A stretch of 64,000 nucleotides of DNA from Rotaria sp. Silwood1 (Eukaryota; Rotifera; Eurotatoria; Philodinida; Philodinidae), in NCBI GenBank assembly GCA_905250075.1, contig CAJNOP010000102.1, positions 460,635 to 524,634 on the forward strand, given 5' to 3'. The notes under the pieces are model-generated. The model had not been told where the DNA came from. It saw nothing but the letters and a program-made list of their open reading frames with translations, and ran no database searches. Made by a program: the position numbers and the translations under genes. Position 1 is the stretch's first letter, and each line of letters opens with the position of its first letter. Shown one piece after another: positions 11,161-22,000 of the stretch.

Positions 11161-11699
11161 GATTACTCAAAAACTCACGATGCATGTAACCACATCGTCT
11201 TTCAATGCTTTGATTTTCTGCGTTTTGTGAATTCTTCGATCTTCTCAAGTTTCTATATTGATGTCATATTCTATCTGTTTTTGCTTCTTTTTTATGTCAT
11301 TATACTATCGCTTCTTGTTTTCATTTTATACTCTCTTCATATCATCATTTTTTTCTTTCTCTCTTCTTCTACTTGTTTATTTTTGAATGTGTATGGACCC
11401 ACATGTTTGTCTGTGGAGAGCCATATTGCAGGCATATATGTTTTAGGCCTTCACTTATTCCATTATTATCAATATCTGTTTTATTCTGTTCACATTCTTT
11501 GGTTCTTTTTCTTTTTCTAAATCAGTACTCTTTTTGGATTATGTTGTTCAAGAAAAGGGTATCTTCTAATATGTAATGTGCGTGATTCTGCCATGTCAAA
11601 TTCAGTACACTCTATATTAAAATTATTACTCATCTCTGTTAATACAAAAAGAACGTTACATGTTTTTTCTCTTCTTTCTCTATTTTATTAAAAAAAAAT

Positions 11700-12530
11700 G
11701 TCAGTGGAAAAAGCCGACCTTGGTTAATATTCTTATAAGTCTTTATTGTTGCATGCCATCGAAAAAAATCAAAGATGAAGGCTTTAATAAAAATATTGCT
11801 AGTTTACTACTTAGTGAAAATGTTTGTATAAACGCTCTAACAGCCAATTTTTATGCAACTCTAAATGAAACTGATAAAATTAATATTGTTCGTCTTGAAA
11901 AAGGACTTCTTTTATTTATGTATGTTTATAAAATAGTGATTGGGAAGCTAGCAATTGAAATGACTTTTTAGAATCATCGTCTTTGTTTTTACATGATTAA
12001 AGATGGAAAATGTACTAAACTATTTGGTGAATGTTATCATGAACATCAATCAACATATCGACAAACAAATCTTTGTTCTTTTTGGTATATAGATAATTCA
12101 TGTAAAAACATGCCTCGACGTTTGGAAATCTCTTAATTTTGAAGAACAATTAAGATATCGTCGTTTTATCAGTAGAGAAAATGAAGTGAATGTTTACAAA
12201 TTTACTCAAAATATTGCTGGACATCATATTGATTCAGCAATCAAAGATTCAAATCATCAACAAGATCTATATAAAAATATCATTATCGTTAAGGTTCGTT
12301 TAGTACATATTCTAAGCTCTAAGCGAAAGAATTCAATGGAACATCTGAATTTCTTGAAACCACAACAATGAAGCAATTGATTCAAGTGGAACATCTTCTT
12401 GTTTAACTTGAAAAAGCCAATGATACTCCAGAAATATCCTTTGATCTTGCTTAGACTTTTAGTTTTTATTGGTACTGACGGACTGAAAATAAACAATGTA
12501 TTTATCTTAATCAACTGTCATCTTGGAGTA
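11700..12530 (+). pseudogene. Decayed gene of an unknown dispersed family, copy A
   Basis: Successive open pieces in different frames can be read in order. One covers 11720-11971 and includes a stretch ALTANFYATLNETDKINI. One near 11990-12135 contains CFYMIKDGKCTKLFGECYHEH, with spacing C-x8-C-x6-C-x3-H, which fits a CCCH-type zinc finger. One near 12195-12370 contains KFTQNIAGHHIDSAIKDS. Stops and shifts at about 11970, 12110 and 12368 show that it is dead or very badly rearranged. The same order of sequence is found at 37040-37700 (copy B), and the downstream part recurs at 17443-17735 (copy C). The CCCH reading is inference; the family is not recognised. Confidence 0.5.
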
Positions 12531-12598
12531 CATATCTAATTTGACTTCCAAAATGAGTTAGATTTCCAAAGACATGGCAGGAAATATTGTAGCACCAG

Positions 12599-12785
12599 AG
12601 TCAAAGCTAAAGTTTTCAACTCAATGATTATTTATAATTTCAAGTAACATTATTTTATATAACCATAGCTAAAAGTCAAAGCTGAAGCTCTTATCTCAAT
12701 TATAATTTATAATTCCAATTAGCACTGTTTTATATAAGCATAACCAAAAACCAAAATTCAAGTTTTTATTGCAATAATAATTGAA
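12599..12785. repeat. Degenerate tandem repeat, period about 75 bp
   Basis: Two and a half units begin at about 12599, 12674 and 12749. They share AGTCAAAGCT, TATAATTTATAATT and TTTTATATAA blocks. Function unknown. Confidence 0.5.
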
Positions 12786-12787
12786 TG

Positions 12788-13048
12788 GATGGAAAAAGGC
12801 AGAAAGGAAAAATGTCGAAAGGGAAAAATATCGAAAATAAAAATGTTGAAAACAAAAAAATAACATGAATATGAACCAGTAAAGTTGAAGATGAGGGTGA
12901 GGGAGATTGATACTTCAATATACTCTCGTTTTCATCACTTACATTCATCTAAATTTCTATTATTGTTGTTTTCGATATTTTCATTTTCGACATTTTTCCC
13001 TTTCGATATTTTTTCCTTTCGATATTTTTCCTTTCTGTCTTTTTCCAC
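12788..13048. repeat. Inverted repeat of TCGATATTTTTCC-type units
   Basis: The left arm 12788-12857 (GGAAAAAGGCAGAAAGGAAA, then AATGTCGAAAGGGAAAAATA) is the inverse of the right arm 12965-13048 (TTTTTCCCTTTCGATATTTT through CCTTTCTGTCTTTTTCC). The arms are 70-84 bp, imperfect, and about 105 bp apart. This is a foldback element with internally repeated arms. No target duplication was found. Confidence 0.6.
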
Positions 13049-13199
13049 CATACCTAATAATTCACAAGTGAATTAGGACTACTCTATTTCAGAACAGCCA
13101 TATAGTTCAAGTGTTTATGCCAATTATAATTAGATATTTCGAATAGATGTAGGCTCTTTACTGTAAAAGATAGCTGCCATTTTGAACATTGAATATAAA

Positions 13200-13299
13200 N
13201 NNNNNNNNNNNNNNNNNNNNNNNNNNNNNNNNNNNNNNNNNNNNNNNNNNNNNNNNNNNNNNNNNNNNNNNNNNNNNNNNNNNNNNNNNNNNNNNNNNN
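13200..13299. other. Assembly gap (100 N)
   Basis: Exactly 100 undetermined bases, the conventional size for a scaffold gap of unknown length. The flanks are repeats, which probably caused the break. Confidence 0.98.
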
Positions 13300-14268
13300 C
13301 TATGTCTGAAAATCAGGAAAATAGGCAGGACACATTTTAGAAAAAAATCAGGAATTTCGATTAAAATCAGGACATTTTAAGTCTTATCATAGTGCTATTG
13401 TTCAGGATGTAAGCTGCACAAAAGTATGTCGATCAATGATAGTTCATTGAAACTACTATATTATATTTCGCCGAATACGTGCTTCGAGTTCTGCTTTTTT
13501 CCTTTTCGTTCGCTATCTCTAATTATGCATTGTGTATACGTTTTCTTTTTCTCAGATACGTGGCCTACGGAAGGGGGCATCCTTCACTATTGGAGTCTTA
13601 TTTGTTTCTAGTAGAAATCGCATTTTTATCAGGAAAATAGCTGTAAAAAGAAATAAGAAAAATCCGCATTTTCGCAGTGTTTAAGGTTCTATAACCATCT
13701 TTTCGGCACTCAAACCATTTCCCTGCATCGCAATTTTCTTCCCCTCTCTGCTACTTTTCCTCTTTTTCATATCCCTGCTCTTCGCACATATAAAACCACC
13801 ATGTTATAGATAAACGAATAAAAGCGTTTACAAGAAAACTTTAGTAAATCGACTAAAATGTTAAAATAAAAGAATACAAGATTTAATGCAACTACGCACG
13901 GTCGTGAACTGTATGATATAAATACCGCCGAAGTACTGGTGATAATTACTAATGATAAAATAGCTGCTTTCAAAAACCAATTAATTCGAAATAATCGATT
14001 CTTAAAGTGATCACAAGAAAAAAATGGGCAAAATAAAAATTTGAGTACCATCTTTCTTTTTATAGAAAATATTCAACAAATATTTTCATAAAATTTTTAA
14101 GAAACGTTGAGTATAACAAAATAAAACATCAAAATGACGTATATGTGGTCCTACAGAGATAAATCTTGAAAAATCAGGACAAAAACAGGTTTTTCAGTCA
14201 AAAGCAGGAAAATCAGGACACCTTTAAAAAATCAGGAAAAAATCAGGAAAGTACACACGCTGCGAGGC
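13300..14268. mobile_element. Element flanked by AAATCAGGA motifs, copy B
   Basis: The left end is cut by the assembly gap. It contains several AAATCAGGA motifs at 13310-13375 and more at 14165-14250, and aligns with copy A (9722-10848) at both ends. No open frame with a recognisable domain lies inside. Confidence 0.4.
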
Positions 14269-14270
14269 CT

Positions 14271-15478
14271 GTCTTTATTTTAAAAAATAAAGATAATGAA
14301 ATAAAGAAATCTCTATTTTTTAAAAAGTAAAGAGAAAGTAAATCTTTATATTTATAAAATAAAGATAAAGATAATCTTTATTTGTAAAAATAAAGTTAAA
14401 ATAAAGAATAAAGAATGACTTTTGTAAATTACAACAAAATAAATAAATCGCTGTTATTAACAACAGGTGATGTCAATTAAAAAATATTTCGTACTGTAGG
14501 AATATTTTTTGTCCAAAATAAGCCGTAATACAAAGTCAGTAAAGTGCCAGAAAAAAGGTCATGATTGCATTCATAGTTTTAAAATTGGTGAATGATTAAT
14601 GGAATTATTATTTTGCTATCGATATGATTCTTCTGAGACTGACTCTTATACTAATATCCGTTTGTGATGTTCTTTAAGACTTTTAAAATACGTATCATAT
14701 ATTGTTGCTTAGGGTGTGGGTGTGGTTGGGTGAGGGTTCTGTATGCAGCCACACCATAATCACCTCCACATTCACACCCTTCCATACCCACACCCACACC
14801 CACACTCACACCCTCCGGAAGAAATCCGAGATATAACATTTATACATGGCTTGCATGGTTGAAAAAAATATTGGAAGAAAGTAGTTAGTCAACTAAGGTC
14901 AAGCCATCTCCTAAAAGCAAAGTGATTTCGTCATTGAATATTGTTACCAACACTTCATTTACGTCAATGTCAAAAATGATAATTATGTTGCAAAACGAAT
15001 CAACCAAAAGACTATATTCTGTGCAGAACTTTAGCTGAATTAGAGTCGTAGCCATTTTTACAATAAAATCTAACAATTTTTAGAAAAATAATATAGTTAA
15101 CTGAAAAGCTTATGAGTAAGATTTGATTTTCGTTTCAGTTATTACGAAGGAAGTTATTGAAATAACTAACATAGGATTTAGAAACGCAATTCATTGAAAT
15201 AAGGAAAGGTATTAGCATATTGTCACTTATTACGTATTATATTTTGCATTTATTTTTCCAATTGATAAAAATAATCCTATGAAATAACTTTTAATTAATA
15301 TGTATATATTATTGTTACAACATGATTTATTTATTTCGTTGAAATTTCCAAACAAATTATTTTTTATTCTTTATTTTAACTTTATTTTTTAAAATAAAGA
15401 TTATCTTTATTCTTTATAAAATAAAGATAAAGTAAATTTTTACCTTTATTAATAAAGTAAAGATAAAGTAACACCCCT
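14271..15478. mobile_element. 1.2-kb element with ATAAAG-rich subterminal inverted repeats
   Basis: Left block 14271-14418 and right block 15368-15470 are runs of ATAAAG/CTTTAT units. The segment at about 14360-14415 (ATAAAGATAATCTTTATTTG) is the inverse of 15368-15420. The outer ends, CCTGTCTTTATTTT on the left and TAAAGTAACACCCCTAA on the right, are weakly inverted. A telomere-like pair sits inside. It has no transposase frame, so it is a non-autonomous element or the remnant of one. Confidence 0.45.
14711..14815. repeat. Telomere-like fold-back pair 7 (long)
   Basis: The left arm is AGGGTGTGGGTGTGGTTGGG. The right arm begins as degenerate CCACACC/TTCACACCC units, passes into CATACCCACACCCACACCCA and then CACTCACACCCTCC. 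It is among the longest arms in the window, with three perfect consecutive CACCCA units. Confidence 0.8.
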
Positions 15479-15654
15479 AATTTAGAATCCGTAGTAAGAA
15501 AGCGCGAAAACATAGAGCTAAGGCGAGTTTCAATTGTAGTTTGAAATTCGAAGAGTATTAATCGTATTGTAATGAATTTTTTGTGGAACTCACATATATT
15601 TTCGAAGAAAATAGTGAGTGTAAGTTTTAAGGTCAAGGTTTCGCGGCTCCTTCC

Positions 15655-15745
15655 CCCTCCCCTTACGGACAGGCACCCATTACAGACCATAGCAACGTAG
15701 GCCCCACCATTACAGACACTCCCCATTACAGGCCGTAGCCACTTT
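15655..15745. repeat. GC-rich patch with three CATTACAG units
   Basis: Three CATTACAGRC-type units (near 15678, 15708, 15724) lie in an unusually GC-rich 90 bp, with alternating CCATAGC / CCGTAGCC tails. It looks like the end of a transposable element, but I cannot find a partner end. Confidence 0.35.
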
Positions 15746-16625
15746 GCCAGAAAAAGAAAAAATTTCTGCTTCAAATATAGAGATAAAAAAGACAGCATTT
15801 TCTGATAATCGATTATCATTAGAAAAGAACTATTATATTTTGGAGAATTTAAATATTGAGTATTTTGTGATTAGTTTAATGAAATCAAAGAAGATATGTG
15901 AGTTCCATATTCAATCCCAAAGAGACTTCGCTAACAAGCTTTTTTTGAGTAAGTATAGCCTATCCGATTACTAAGTATCTAAAAAGGAAGTATGCAAGCG
16001 ATTATTTACTGGCTTGCAGCTGTTTTTTACACGAGACGTTTATGGTTGAGTTTGCTGTGCATATAGAAACGATCATAGGTCCCAGTTTTTCGGGAGCAGT
16101 ACGCGCCCTCACGTCGCGACGCTAATTTGAAAGATCAGTTACGCTGACGCAAATACTTTGGTAGAAGTAACCGTTGAATGATTAAAGATTTGAGTTCACT
16201 TTTTAGGTGACGTTTAACGCAATCTACCAGACCTATGGCAGTAATGATTCTTGATCTCATGTCAAATGAGCTAAAAAACTTTTCGAAAAGATCAGTTCAT
16301 ATAAAGAGCTCTTCAAGCAGTTCTTCAGATCTGATATGCACTGTCTGAACCAGAGATTGAATCGAACCCAGTTGGACTGCTTCCAGTTCGGTTTCGTTAG
16401 AATTAATTTTCTTAAGAGTAGTTCAGATTCAGTTCGATTCGACTTCATTGTTGAGAGAGCGACTCGGACTTGGCTCGTTTTAGTCTCTGGTTTGAGCAGT
16501 GCAGCTCAGATCAACATTTGCTGAAGAAGATTGGTGGATAGACCTATTTGTTCGGATGCATATATTGTTTTTCTAGAAAAGTAGAATTGTACTAGCGTTA
16601 TATCGGATACTCTTGGCATCACTCA

Positions 16626-16926
16626 ATCCCAGGTCGATCGTTCCGGTCACCGGATACTGCAGGAACCGGCAGGAAAGACGCGGAAAAATCGCCGGTTCCT
16701 GCAGGAAAACACCGGAAATCAACGGAACATGGAAGCAGTATTCCGACCGAAAATTTTTCGGACTTTTTCCGGCGGATTTCCGGCCGGTTCCTGCCGGAAA
16801 GAACAGAATTGGCTGGAATCCACCGGAAAAAAATCCGAAAAATTTCCGGCCGGAATACTGCTTCCATGTTCCGTTGATTTCCGGTGTTTTCCTGCCGGAA
16901 CCGGCCGGTACTTTTCGACCTGGGAT
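16626..16926. mobile_element. 300-bp near-perfect palindromic GC-rich element
   Basis: The outer inverted ends are ATCCCAGGTCGA and TCGACCTGGGAT. The inner arms 16692-16765 and 16825-16903 are complementary over about 75 bp (for example GGAACATGGAAGCAGTATTC against GAATACTGCTTCCATGTTCC). Short units GCCGG/CCGGAAA are repeated throughout. The element could form one long hairpin. It is far more GC-rich than the surrounding DNA, and both strands show shadow open frames because of the symmetry. No target duplication is obvious. A decayed relative lies at 54361-54490. Confidence 0.75.
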
Positions 16927-17442
16927 ATGACACAGGCATCATATGAGATACCAAAGATATTTACAAGGATGCGATCAGTTTCTCAGGTTATGACAAGATC
17001 AGAATAGATGATGTCTGTGGTATCCTAGGTAATTCTATTATTACCTTAGCTAAAGTCAATATGATGCCAACTGACATCAGTAGCATCCCTGTTTGAGTCT
17101 ATAATCTTCAAGGTAATGCTCGTAGTATCCTGGTATTCGAGCAAAAATGATAAATCACTCCAAGTAGATGAGGTCCACTAACTCATTCGGTAAAACAGAT
17201 CTTGTTCCGAGTTGAGCTATTCAAACAGATTAAACCACTTGTATGAGCAGGGTTCTTAGCTTCTTCGCTATTCTTTTATAAGATAGTCCCAATTCAAGGT
17301 ATAAATTATAATTGAGATAAAAAGTTTGGCTTCGGTTTTTCCTGAGTTCAGTACGGTTTTGAGTTTTTCATTTATTTTCTAAGTGATATTATGCTTGAAG
17401 AGCACCATTTTATATTCGAACTCGCTACGAGCAACTTACAAT

Positions 17443-17735
17443 CATCTGAGTTTATTCTCATTGTTAAACACTGTCTTTGCGGATTACTATGAAGAAAATC
17501 TTAAATCACGTAGTGCCAAGGGAATTTAACTTAAAAATTAGAACAAGGCATAAGCACCGAATCTTTTCGTTTTTCAGTTGATTTATTTTATCCGTTATTG
17601 AGGAAAACTAATATACTGTACAAGTTTAAAACCCGGAGAGAATCTCAGATCTGAGATTGGGTATGACCAATGTTGAATTTGGATTCTTATTGATCAACTG
17701 AGAAATCAATGGCATTGTCTTAACGGAGAAGGCTA
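17443..17735 (+). pseudogene. Fragment of the unknown dispersed family, copy C
   Basis: The stretch aligns with 37676-37975 of copy B. Shared blocks include ATCTTAAATCACGTAGTGCC / GTCTTAAATTACGTAGTGTT, the AACTAATATACTGTA block and AATCAATGGCATTGTC / AATCAACGGCATTTCG. Stops occur in all frames, so it is a relic of the 3' part only. Confidence 0.5.
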
Positions 17736-17748
17736 CTATTTAAGGATG

Positions 17749-17828
17749 TGTGTAGATTGTGGTGTTGTTGTATACACTATCTAGAAGACATTCAAACTGA
17801 CGCATACAGACACTCACATCCACACCCT
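17749..17828. repeat. Telomere-like fold-back pair 8 (degenerate)
   Basis: The left arm is GTGTGTAGATTGTGGTGTTG. The right arm is CACTCACATCCACACCCT. The spacer is about 35 bp. Confidence 0.5.
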
Positions 17829-18445
17829 CATCATTTGATGGGATTGAAGTTCTATCAAAAAGATGCCAAATTCATAATTTTAATAGTATTTTGGACTGTC
17901 TGCTTATTCTGAAATTGAATCCACATAATACAATGGATTACAAAAATAAAGACTAAAATGCATTACTTTGTTGATAGCTTATACATTTCAAAATTCTACT
18001 AAATTCTCAAGAAACTAATATTAAAATGTGAGTCTCAACATGCTCTTTGCGTTGATGTATGATTGGATGGACTTAGCCAAGAAAATTACTAGTGAGTGAA
18101 TGTGACCTGTTATGTGTCTCCCTAGGTTATGCTTGATCCACGGACACAAAAACAACCAAAAATCAAATCATAGAAAAAACTTTAGATTTCAATTTTTGTT
18201 ATTTTTAAGATATTGTCGATAACTTGTTCGATATAAATATGAATCATGAAACGTGTATACATATCATAACTAGTCCATTTAGACGATTTTCATCAAAAAT
18301 ATCTTAAAGATATCATGTATCACCAATAATACCGAAAAAGTTTCGCTCGTCTGTGACTCTTGTTATCGATAATACTGCATCGATTTGAAAATAAACTTTA
18401 ATATTCAGGAAGAAATACCATTGTATCGGGCATGACCAGAAGTGT

Positions 18446-18534
18446 AGGTGTTCGTATGGGTGGGATGGGTGTGTGGATGTGGACGAATAAAATATGCACG
18501 CCCACATCAAAATTCAATCCTATATCCACACCCT
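18446..18534. repeat. Telomere-like fold-back pair 9
   Basis: The left arm is GTATGGGTGGGATGGGTGTG followed by TGGATGTGG. The right arm contains CACGCCCACATC and ends TATCCACACCCT. Confidence 0.65.
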
Positions 18535-19091
18535 AACACCGAAAATGTGAAATTTAGAGACGATAAAGCTACTGAAAAATGCGTTTTTTTGCCTAAAATA
18601 TGGATGGGCGGTATTTTGATAATGTTACCACCATTTTTTGATAAAATTTACATATTCTAGAAGGCCGAGTGATGAGCACTAAAGAATCTACAAACCTTTT
18701 AAGTTTCATTCAATTTGAAGCTTTTTTTTGAAGTGTAGTTGAATTCTGAAAGAATTACCCTGCTATTTTATGGATTTCGACACAATCGATTGTCAACAGT
18801 GAACTACTTTGTTTCTACAATCCAGTTCACATTTAAAAAACCATTTCAATGGTTTTTTTTTATCAGAGTCCAACTGTTAAAAACAAAAAAAAAACTCTTG
18901 TCCAAAAAGCTTTCGAACATTTACTCCAATCGATACTGTTATTGAGCCGTGCTACTCCAGATAAATGTAACACTTAAAAAAGTTCCACAAAAAGAAAATA
19001 TGGAAACACAGTCCTATATTTGTCTTCCATTTTCTGTCTCTTATTTTTCATTCGATTCTGATTTCTTTTAATAGGATGAACGTATAAATGT

Positions 19092-22000
19092 TCATGTTGC
19101 TGGTTCCTTTAATAAATCTACTGAAGTACTAGTTTGTTTTTCAGTTCCTTCATTTGTTGTAGCACCATTGACTGTAATCGTATCATTATCGTATTTTACT
19201 GTAGGTGTTATACTTGATTTTAATAATAAATGACGCCGATAAAGAACAAAACCAATTATAACTGCTACAAGCAAAACACCAACAACAATACCAGCAATAA
19301 GACCTCCAAGATTCAATTTTCCTTTTGATGATTTATCTGTATCATCTATAGATGTTGGTTGAGATGGCAACGATTGATCTCCAATAATATAAAATAATCG
19401 TGCACCTTGCCAATTATTCCATTCGCTAAACGGTAATGCTTCTGATATATTAAGTGTTAAATTAACTTCTTGTTTATTTGTATAATATTCTAGTACAGGT
19501 TGATCAATTTTTCCACATAAAGAATCAGTTCTATCACCATCAGTATATTTTATTGAATCAAAACATTCAGTAGCTGAAGATGGATTTATTGTTGAAGTAT
19601 CACGTAAAGATAATCCAATTATATAAAGATAAATAGAATATATTTTACCATCATTATTTTTTGGTAATCGAATAGTTAGTGAACATTGTCGTTTTCCATT
19701 TTGATAAGTATTTGGATAATCAGGTGTTTCAATAAAACCTTTCTCATTTGAAGTTTCTGAATTAAAACAGAACTTGACTGTTGAATATTCCAATGATGGT
19801 CTCATTGGTAAACATTGATAATAAAATCGCGTTGAATCAGCTTGACTATTTTGACATGCATTTAATGGTGATAATAGTGGCACTGGATAAGTATAAGAAC
19901 AAGTTTGTTGACCTGAACATTGTGCTTGTGGTTGTTTACTTGGATATAAACATGTATATTCATTTACATTACATTGATTAGGCTCTTTTGTAACAAAATG
20001 ATATGATTGTAAAAAGACTAGACCATAATTAGGTGTACAAGCAAAATTAACAGTTTCACGTCCACTTGCTAAACCACAAATAATTCGACTTGTAATATTA
20101 AATGGTGGTGTTCGAATTGAAGGTGAAAGTGTTGGACGACATTTATTACGTTGAATAGATTCTAAATAAATTTCGAAGCCTTTATATTTTGTTGTATCTG
20201 TATTCACAATTAAATTTTTATATCGAATTTCAATTGTATTTGAACATGTTTCAAGTAAATAACGTGCATGACTATTACCACATAAACGTGTTACACCTGC
20301 TTCGGGATCATCTATTTCAATGGATGGATCGTTTTCACTACATTGAGCACCTTGATCACGTAATGTTGGTCGTATTGGTAAATTTAATGTAAGAATATAA
20401 ATTTTAAATGCTTTGTAACTTTGACTACCTAATGATTCACTTGTTTGTAATTGTAATTTACAGGTTCTAGATTCTGATGTATAATTTAGTGATGAAATTA
20501 TTGCACCACCTTCAACTTTTTCAGATGAATCTGTTGATGAACATATATCACTTATAAGTTTTGGACGTGTTGGAATACATTGATATTCAACATATACATA
20601 ATTTGATTTAGTGCCATTACATGATTTCATAGATTGTGCAGATGTAGATATATAACATAATGTTTTACCAGCACAAGTATTATAAATTTTAGTACGATCT
20701 TCAACACAATCATTCGAAGAAAAAGTACAATCACCAGTTTGACTTGCACCAAGTTGTACTTTATGTAAAATAAGACCATATCCAGATTGATCACATTCTA
20801 ATAATAAGGGTTGTTGACCACACGTAAATGTTTGCTGATTAGATGTACTTACTGCACCAGTACCAAAAGGTGTTGTCCATAATGTTGTTGTTGCTGTTGT
20901 TGTTGCTGCTGCTGTTGCTATTATTGTTGTTGTTGTTGCTGTTGTTGCTATTGTTGTTGTTGCTGCTGTTGTTGCTATTGTTGTTGTTGCTGTTGCTATT
21001 GTTGTTGTTGTTGCTGCTGTTGTTGCTATTGTTGTTGTTGTTGTTGCTGTTGTTGTTGCTGTTGTTGTAAATCCATCCGATGTACATGTCTAATGAGTAG
21101 GTGCATCAATAGTTTGAGAATAAACGTTAAAACCGCGATAACCAAGTGCTTGATTAGTTGAAACAAAACTAAACTCAACTATATTGGAACAACCAATTAA
21201 AACTAATTCAGGTTGTCGTAAACCACAAAGTACACGTTTATCTTTTCCATCGTTAATAGTTAATGATGCTCTATCACATTCAGGATTATCGATTAGCCCG
21301 ACTTCCAAATGTAGATCAACTATATAAATCATCCATAGTTTATTTTTTGATGCTTCAAGTCTTTTTAAACAACTACGTCCAATTGCATGTAATGTGGGAT
21401 ATTGTGGACTAACCATCATAACTCTATCGAGTGCAATCGTATCTGTTGTTGATTGACATATATCAATTGGATTTTCATTATTTGGTAAACGTGTTGGTAT
21501 ACATTCATAATCTATGTAAAGATAATCAGCATTTAGTAATCCACATTGAACAAGTGGTTTTGGAATATTATATTCAATAAAACATGATTGTGTACATGTT
21601 AAACCAAGTGAAGCTTCTTGGCGACAATGAGTTGATGATGGAATTTCACATTGACTTGTACCTGTTGTAGTATAAATTGATTTAATGATAGACAGAACAT
21701 AATCAGAACCACGAGGACACCGTAAAGTTATTGCTGCTCCAAGACAAATATGCACTGAAAGTATTGGTGAAAGTTCTAAATTTTGTGCCCAAATTGGTAT
21801 TTGTTCATTAATAGGTGTTGTTGTTGATGGTAATGGATTATCACAGATTATTTCCATTGGTTTTGAAATCCGTTCAAAATACAATTTAAAACCTTTATAA
21901 GAAAAGTTTGGTGATGATGTTGCTTTATATTGAATATCTAGAGTTGTAGCACAAATTGGAGCAATAGATAATTTACGTATACCACAATAAACATAAACTA

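Larger units (their letters stand above)
8591..19091. other. Gene-poor 10-kb block of repeats, gene relics and one assembly gap
   Basis: I find no intact gene in this block. It contains telomere-like pairs (9104, 11107, 14711, 17749, 18446), two copies of an AAATCAGGA-flanked element (9722 and 13300), relics of an unknown gene family (11700-12530 and 17443-17735), a 75-bp tandem repeat, an inverted repeat at 12788-13048, the ATAAAG element (14271-15478), a GC-rich patch (15655-15745) and a long palindrome (16626-16926). Stretches 7 bp to 700 bp between these are AT-rich and show nothing further. Confidence 0.55.

Noticed and set aside
16613..17007. Three overlapping open frames on both strands with similar proteins
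   Set aside because: The similarity follows from the palindrome at 16626-16926. A self-complementary sequence gives mirrored frames; there is no domain or start context.
20839..21087. Open frames coding poly-Leu (+) and poly-Asn/Ser (-) across the triplet repeat
   Set aside because: They are shadows of the ACA/GCA triplets that encode the Thr/Ala linker in the SUEL/CUB receptor frame, which connects to real domains on both sides.
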